Below, in pieces: positions 5,920 to 11,363 of a DNA stretch of 11,363 bases. Made by a program: the position numbers and the translations under genes. Each line of letters starts with the position of its first letter. The first letter of the stretch is position 1. The notes below the pieces were generated by a model. It saw nothing but the letters and a program-made list of their open reading frames with translations. It was not told the DNA's origin and did not search any database. Source of the DNA: Caldifarciminota bacterium (GTDB lineage Bacteria; Hydrothermota; Tepidihabitantia; Tepidihabitantales; Tepidihabitantaceae); NCBI GenBank assembly GCA_011049385.1, contig DSBX01000089.1:1-11363 (forward strand). The letters run 5' to 3'.

Positions 5920-7056
5920 CTACTCCGCCTCGGGCCGGGTGAAACGCACCAGCGCGACGTCCCGGCCCCGGTCCCTGTCCCCCACCGTCCCGAGCGCGAA
6001 GACATCGTCCGCCACGACCAGGTCCGCGCCGGCCACGTCCGCCCCGGTGCGCCAGCTCCGCTCCCAGACCGAAGTCGCCTGCGGCCGGTAGTGAAAGGCG
6101 AGCAACGACCGCTCCGTCTCGGCCACCAGCGAGCCGCAAAGGAACACATCACCCTTCGGCGTCACCGCGATGCCGTGCCCCTCGGCGGTGGCCCGCTCGC
6201 CGTAGGCCGCGCGCCGGATAAGTTCGCCGTCCGGGTGATATTCGAGAATCACACAGCGCGGCCCCTCCGGGGTCAGCGCGGTCCCGGTTGCGAGCAGGTG
6301 GCCGTACGGGTCGGTCGTCACCCGGCCCGGCCGGTCCTCGCCGCCGCCGTCGTAGACCCGGGTCCAGAGCGTATCGCCCTTCGGGTTGAACTTGGCGAGC
6401 AGGATATCCGGATTCTCGGCGGTGCCGGCGATCCCGGACAGCACGATGTCGCCCTTCGGATCGAGCGCCAGCCGCTCGCCCGCGGCCAGGTCGCCCAGCC
6501 GCCAGTTGCGGGTCCAGGCGGTACTGCCGTCCGGTTCGAGCGCGACCAGCAGAAGTTCCCGCCGGTCTTTGGCCCGGGTCCAGCCGGTCACATAGACCCG
6601 GTCCGGCCCGAGCGCGATACCGCGGCCGGCCGCCGCTTCGCCGACCGCCAGCGCTCTCTGCCAGGCGATTATCCCGTCCCGGCGGTAGTGGACCACGACA
6701 CACATCTCCCGGCCGTCAATCCGGCTGGTCCCGGTCGCGTAGATGCCGCCCGCGCTGTCGAGCGCGATGTCGCCGGCGACGCTGAACTCGCCCTGCCGGT
6801 ACTGCCTGCGCCAGAGCTCGCGGCCGTCGGTCGCGAACCTGGCGACCTGCCAGGCCGCCCGCTCGCCGGTGAAGCTCGTCGCCAGCAGGACCAGTTCGGA
6901 CCCGTTGCCGTCCAGCGCGGCCGCAACGTCGTCGCCGCCGAGATCCAGCACCCGGGTCCAGGCCACCTGCCCGGACCCGCAACCGGCGAACAGTAACATC
7001 AGGCTGAGGACGCAGGCGGCGGCGCCCGCCGCCCGTACAAGATATGAAGTGCGCAT
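5920..7056 (-). CDS. Seven-repeat beta-propeller lipoprotein
   Basis: The product has 378 residues. A lipoprotein signal peptide ends in LFAGC with the lipidated Cys at residue 26, so the protein is anchored in a membrane facing the periplasm or surface. The rest is seven repeats of about 48-50 residues. Each runs from an A-x-x-x-A-L-x-x-x-G segment through LLAT/GTS-like strands to an x-x-W-x-R strand (ELWRRQY, IAWQRAL, TAWTRNW, TLWTRVY, SVWERSW). Repeat 7 ends early at VALVRFTRPEAE, while the mature N-terminus begins with a spare VAWTRVL strand. This is what a velcro-closed seven-bladed propeller needs. The family is related to SBBP/delta-60-like repeats; ligand and partners are unknown. It is the first gene of the four-gene operon. 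No Shine-Dalgarno is seen, and the predicted promoter puts transcription start at or next to the ATG. It shares fold and layout with the protein at 1828-3177 but uses a lipid anchor in place of a sorting tail. Confidence 0.85.
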   Translation of the reverse strand: MRTSYLVRAAGAAACVLSLMLLFAGCGSGQVAWTRVLDLGGDDVAAALDGNGSELVLLATSFTGERAAWQVARFATDGRELWRRQYRQGEFSVAGDIALDSAGGIYATGTSRIDGREMCVVVHYRRDGIIAWQRALAVGEAAAGRGIALGPDRVYVTGWTRAKDRRELLLVALEPDGSTAWTRNWRLGDLAAGERLALDPKGDIVLSGIAGTAENPDILLAKFNPKGDTLWTRVYDGGGEDRPGRVTTDPYGHLLATGTALTPEGPRCVILEYHPDGELIRRAAYGERATAEGHGIAVTPKGDVFLCGSLVAETERSLLAFHYRPQATSVWERSWRTGADVAGADLVVADDVFALGTVGDRDRGRDVALVRFTRPEAE

Positions 7057-7062
7057 GGAAAG

Positions 7063-7090
7063 ATTCTCTGCCCTTGCTCCGCCCTGTCAA
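7063..7090 (-). promoter_or_regulatory. Predicted promoter of the propeller-lipoprotein operon, leaderless
   Basis: On the - strand, a perfect TTGACA (7090-7085), a 16-nt spacer and GAGAAT (7068-7063, four of six consensus bases including the key A2 and T6). Only six bases (CTTTCC) separate the -10 from the ATG at 7056, so transcription would begin on the A of the start codon. This agrees with the lack of a ribosome-binding site. The -10 is weaker than those of the other predicted promoters. Confidence 0.5.
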
Positions 7091-7113
7091 ATCCGGTTCG
7101 ACCGGTCGGGCGG

Positions 7114-7141
7114 TTGACCGTCCCGGCCCCGACGATATACT
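7114..7141 (+). promoter_or_regulatory. Predicted promoter of the glmM-glmS-galE operon, leaderless or nearly so
   Basis: TTGACC (7114-7119, five of six), a 16-nt spacer and TATACT (7136-7141, five of six). The ATG at 7150 is eight bases after the -10, so the mRNA would begin at or within about two bases of the start codon. No Shine-Dalgarno is present. The -35 starts with a TTG that could be mistaken for an upstream start codon of the mutase, but the promoter position and family alignment argue against that. Confidence 0.62.
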
Positions 7142-7149
7142 CTGCCGCG

Positions 7150-8505
7150 ATGAAACCGGCGGTTTTCGGCTTTTCCGGCCTGCGCGGACGCGTCGGTCTC
7201 GACCTGACCCCCGAGCTCATCACCGGTGTGACCCGGGCCTTCGGCTTTCACCTCGGTGCAGGCCGGGTCGCGGTCGGCCGCGACACCCGGGTATCCGGCC
7301 CGTCGCTGGCCGCGGCCGCGGCCGCCGGGCTGACCTCGGCCGGCTGTGACGTCGTTGACGCGGGCGTCTGCCCGACCCCGACCCTGCTCCATTACACCCG
7401 CACCGCCGGCCTGCGCGGCGGCATCGTCGTCACCGCCAGCCACAACCCCGAAGAATGGAACGGCCTCAAGTTCTGCGGCCCGGACGGCCGGTTCCTGTCC
7501 CCGGACGAGCTTGCCCGGTTCCGGCCCCTCGCCCTCGACCCGCCCGGCCCGGTCGGCTGGGACCGCAGTGGTTCGCTGACCGCGGCCGACGCGGTCGCCG
7601 GCCACGTCGCCGCCATCGCCGGGGAGGAACTCTTCCGCGCCGCCGGCCGCGGCTCCCTGCGCATCGGCATGGACGCGGTCAACGGTGCGGCCGCCGAGGC
7701 CGGACCCGCGCTCGCGCGCGCCCTCGGGCTCGAACCGGTCCTGCTCAACTGCGCGACCGACGCGGAATCACTGCGCCGGGGCTTTCCCCGGCCGCCCGAG
7801 CCGACCCCGGGCCACCTGGCCGACCTCGCCGTGCTGGTCCGGCGCGAGCGGCTCGACTTCGGCATCGGCTTCGACCCGGACGGCGACCGCGCCGGGCTGG
7901 TGGACGAAACCGGCACGCCCCTGCCCGAAGAATGGACGCTCTGCCTCGCCTGCCGCTTCGTCCTCGCCCGGTTCCCGGGCCCGGTCGTCACCAACCTCTC
8001 GACCACCCGGGCGGTCGAGGACGTCGCCGCCGAGTTCGGGGTCCCGGTCTTCCGCACCCCGGTCGGCGAAGTGCAGGTATCGGCCGGAATGGAACGGCAC
8101 GGCGCGGCCATCGGCGGCGAAGGCAACGGCGGCGTCATCCTGCCCCGGGTCAACTTCACCCGCGACGGCCTCGTCGCGCTCGCCTGCATCGCCGGGCTCA
8201 TCCGCACCTCGGGCCGCCCCCTCTCGCAACTCGCCGCCGGGCTCGGCGACTGGCGGATGGTCAAGACAAAGCTGGACCTGGACGCGGACCGGTTCGTCCG
8301 CCGGGCCGGTGCGCTTCGGACGCTCTTCCCGGGCGCGAAGCTCGACGAATCGGACGGCCTCCGGCTCGAAGGCGAAGACTTCTGGCTCCACGCCCGGCCC
8401 TCCAACACCGAACCCCTGGTCCGGGTCATCGCCGAAGCCCGGGACCGGGCCCCGGACCCGGAAATCGAACGGGCGCGCCGGGCCCTGACCGGAAAGGAGC
8501 AATAG
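7150..8505 (+). CDS. glmM: Phosphohexomutase, probably phosphoglucosamine mutase
   Basis: A 451-residue alpha-D-phosphohexomutase, cytoplasmic, which moves phosphate between the 6 and 1 positions of a hexose through a phosphoserine. All four active-site loops are present: the phosphoserine loop TASHNP (95-100, Ser97), the metal loop DPDGDR (242-247), the sugar-binding loop GEGNGG (323-328) and the phosphate-binding loop RPSNTEP (416-422). Standard bacterial GlmM has GEQSGH in the sugar loop. GEGNGGVI is more like the archaeal-type phosphoglucosamine mutase/ManB group, so substrate is not settled by sequence. The next gene is glmS, which makes glucosamine-6-phosphate, and this makes glucosamine-1-phosphate formation the best guess; phosphomannomutase or phosphoglucomutase activity is possible. 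The start at 7150 matches the family N-terminus (MKPAVFGFSGLRG). It leads the three-gene operon, and the gap to glmS is 3 bp. Confidence 0.88.
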   Translation: MKPAVFGFSGLRGRVGLDLTPELITGVTRAFGFHLGAGRVAVGRDTRVSGPSLAAAAAAGLTSAGCDVVDAGVCPTPTLLHYTRTAGLRGGIVVTASHNPEEWNGLKFCGPDGRFLSPDELARFRPLALDPPGPVGWDRSGSLTAADAVAGHVAAIAGEELFRAAGRGSLRIGMDAVNGAAAEAGPALARALGLEPVLLNCATDAESLRRGFPRPPEPTPGHLADLAVLVRRERLDFGIGFDPDGDRAGLVDETGTPLPEEWTLCLACRFVLARFPGPVVTNLSTTRAVEDVAAEFGVPVFRTPVGEVQVSAGMERHGAAIGGEGNGGVILPRVNFTRDGLVALACIAGLIRTSGRPLSQLAAGLGDWRMVKTKLDLDADRFVRRAGALRTLFPGAKLDESDGLRLEGEDFWLHARPSNTEPLVRVIAEARDRAPDPEIERARRALTGKEQ

Positions 8506-8508
8506 CGT

Positions 8509-10368
<1,860 letters not shown>

Positions 10369-11346
10369 ATGAAGACCCTCGTCACCGGCGGCGCGGGCTA
10401 CATCGGCAGTGTCACGACCCGGCTCCTGCTCGAAGCCGGCCACGAAGTCACCGTCTACGACAGCCTCGCCCAGGGCCACCGCGCCGCGGTCTCGGACGGC
10501 GCCCGGCTCATCGTCGCCGACCTCGGCGACGCCGACCGGCTCGACCGGGCCTTCCGCGCAGGCCGCTTCGAAGCGGTGCTCCACTTCGCCGGGCTCATCC
10601 GCGTGCCCGAATCGGTCGAAGACCCGGCCCGCTACTTCGACCACAACGTCGCCCGCGGCATCAACCTCCTCAACGCCTGCGCCCGGCACGACGTCGGCCG
10701 GTTCGTCTTCTCCTCGACCGCGGCGGTCTACGGCGCGCCGGACAAGGTCCCGATAACCGAAGACGCGCCGCTCCTCCCCGCCAGCCCCTACGGCGACACC
10801 AAGCGCGTCTTCGAAGAACTCCTCCTCTCCTACGAACGCGCCTGCGGCCTCCGCACCGCCCGGCTCCGCTACTTCAACGTCTGCGGCGCCCACGCCGGGC
10901 TCGGCGAAGACCACCGGCCCGAAAGCCACCTCATCCCGCTCATCCTCTTCGCCGCGCTCGGCCGCGAGCGCGAATTCCACATCTTCGGCGACGACTACGA
11001 CACCCGCGACGGCACCTGCGTCCGCGACTACCTCCACGTCGCCGACCTCGGCCGGGCCCACCTCCTCGCCCTCGACGCGCTCGACCGGGGCGGTCTCCTC
11101 TACAACCTCGGCTCCGGCGCGGGCTACACCGTCCGCGAAGTCTTCGCCGCGGCCGAAGAAGTCCTCGGCCGCAAGCTCCCCTGCAAAGTCTCGCCCCGCC
11201 GGCCCGGCGACCCGCCCGCGCTCATCGCCTCATCCGCAAGAATCGAGCGCGAGCTCGGCTGGCGACGGGAAAAAGACGACATCAAACAGATGATCGCCGA
11301 CGCCTGGGAATTCCACCGCGCCCACCCGACCGGCTACCCGGACTGA
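10369..11346 (+). CDS. galE: UDP-hexose 4-epimerase, GalE family
   Basis: A 325-residue short-chain dehydrogenase/reductase-fold enzyme that interconverts UDP-glucose and UDP-galactose, or the N-acetyl forms, using bound NAD. Visible are the NAD-binding GGAGYIG (7-13), SST (115-117), the catalytic Tyr-x3-Lys pair Y141/K145 (YGDTK), RYFNVCGA (167-174) and DGTCVRDYLHV (214-224), all typical of GalE. The ATG follows the glmS stop with no base between and no Shine-Dalgarno, so translation is probably coupled. Its place after glmM-glmS raises the possibility that it acts on UDP-GlcNAc (Gne type). The residue aligned with E. coli Tyr299, which gates that choice, appears to be Leu285, which does not settle it. 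Near full length, since GalE is usually 325-340 residues. Confidence 0.92.
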   Translation: MKTLVTGGAGYIGSVTTRLLLEAGHEVTVYDSLAQGHRAAVSDGARLIVADLGDADRLDRAFRAGRFEAVLHFAGLIRVPESVEDPARYFDHNVARGINLLNACARHDVGRFVFSSTAAVYGAPDKVPITEDAPLLPASPYGDTKRVFEELLLSYERACGLRTARLRYFNVCGAHAGLGEDHRPESHLIPLILFAALGREREFHIFGDDYDTRDGTCVRDYLHVADLGRAHLLALDALDRGGLLYNLGSGAGYTVREVFAAAEEVLGRKLPCKVSPRRPGDPPALIASSARIERELGWRREKDDIKQMIADAWEFHRAHPTGYPD

Positions 11347-11363
11347 CCCCCGGCCCCGGCCCG

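Noticed and set aside
5581..6996. 471-codon open frame on the + strand across the gamma-CA and propeller-lipoprotein genes
   Set aside because: Its translation is low-complexity, rich in Arg, Pro, Asp and Val with no domain motifs, and it is antisense to two genes with clear family signatures. Long antisense frames are expected at this GC content.
7114..7149. TTG at 7114 as the start of the mutase
   Set aside because: The 12 extra residues do not fit the family N-terminus, and the TTG is part of the predicted -35 element.
8500..8508. glmS ribozyme or riboswitch before glmS
   Set aside because: Only 3 bp separate glmS from the upstream gene, so there is no leader to hold one.

Overview
This window is very GC-rich bacterial DNA with dense, mostly C- or G-ending codons. 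It carries eight protein-coding genes and almost no spare sequence. The organism cannot be named from the sequence. The combination of very high GC, seven-repeat secreted beta-propellers, a C-terminal tail resembling a type IX secretion (T9SS type A) sorting domain, two lipoproteins and a full-length ClpB points to an uncultured diderm lineage near the FCB group. WOR-3/Stahlbacteria-like or Eisenbacteria-like candidate phyla would fit. That placement is inference.

Layout. (1) Bases 1-1682, + strand: the C-terminal two thirds of clpB, cut by the window edge. (2) Bases 1683-1827: a short but densely structured convergent intergenic region, with a 12-bp inverted repeat around a C-rich loop, a perfect 14-bp hairpin and two small hairpins. 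(3) Bases 1828-3177, - strand: a secreted beta-propeller with a sorting-like tail, behind its own sigma70-type promoter. (4) Bases 3314-7056, - strand: a tight four-gene operon, read from 7056 downward: lipoprotein beta-propeller, gamma-class carbonic anhydrase-like hexapeptide protein, CvpA-like membrane protein with a cysteine-rich zinc-ribbon tail, and a sugar-type ABC substrate-binding lipoprotein. Gaps are 6 bp, 3 bp and a 4-bp overlap. (5) Bases 7057-7149: a divergent promoter region. (6) Bases 7150-11346, + strand: an amino-sugar nucleotide operon of phosphohexomutase (probably glmM), glmS and a galE-like epimerase. Gaps are 3 bp and 0 bp.

How the genes fit together. GlmS makes glucosamine-6-phosphate and the adjacent mutase would convert it to glucosamine-1-phosphate. 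After GlmU (not in this window) this becomes UDP-GlcNAc, which the GalE-like epimerase could take to UDP-GalNAc, or the epimerase could act on UDP-Glc/UDP-Gal. This is cell-envelope precursor supply. The - strand operon is envelope-related but its joint purpose is unknown.

The observations most worth following up are at two places. First, a near-consensus extended -10 promoter lies inside the last 220 bp of clpB, exactly where codon choice abruptly relaxes. It reads into the structured 3' region and could make a clpB 3'-derived small RNA of about 300 nt with an anti-Shine-Dalgarno loop. Second, the divergent promoters at 7063-7141 sit so close to both start codons that both mRNAs are predicted to be leaderless or nearly so.
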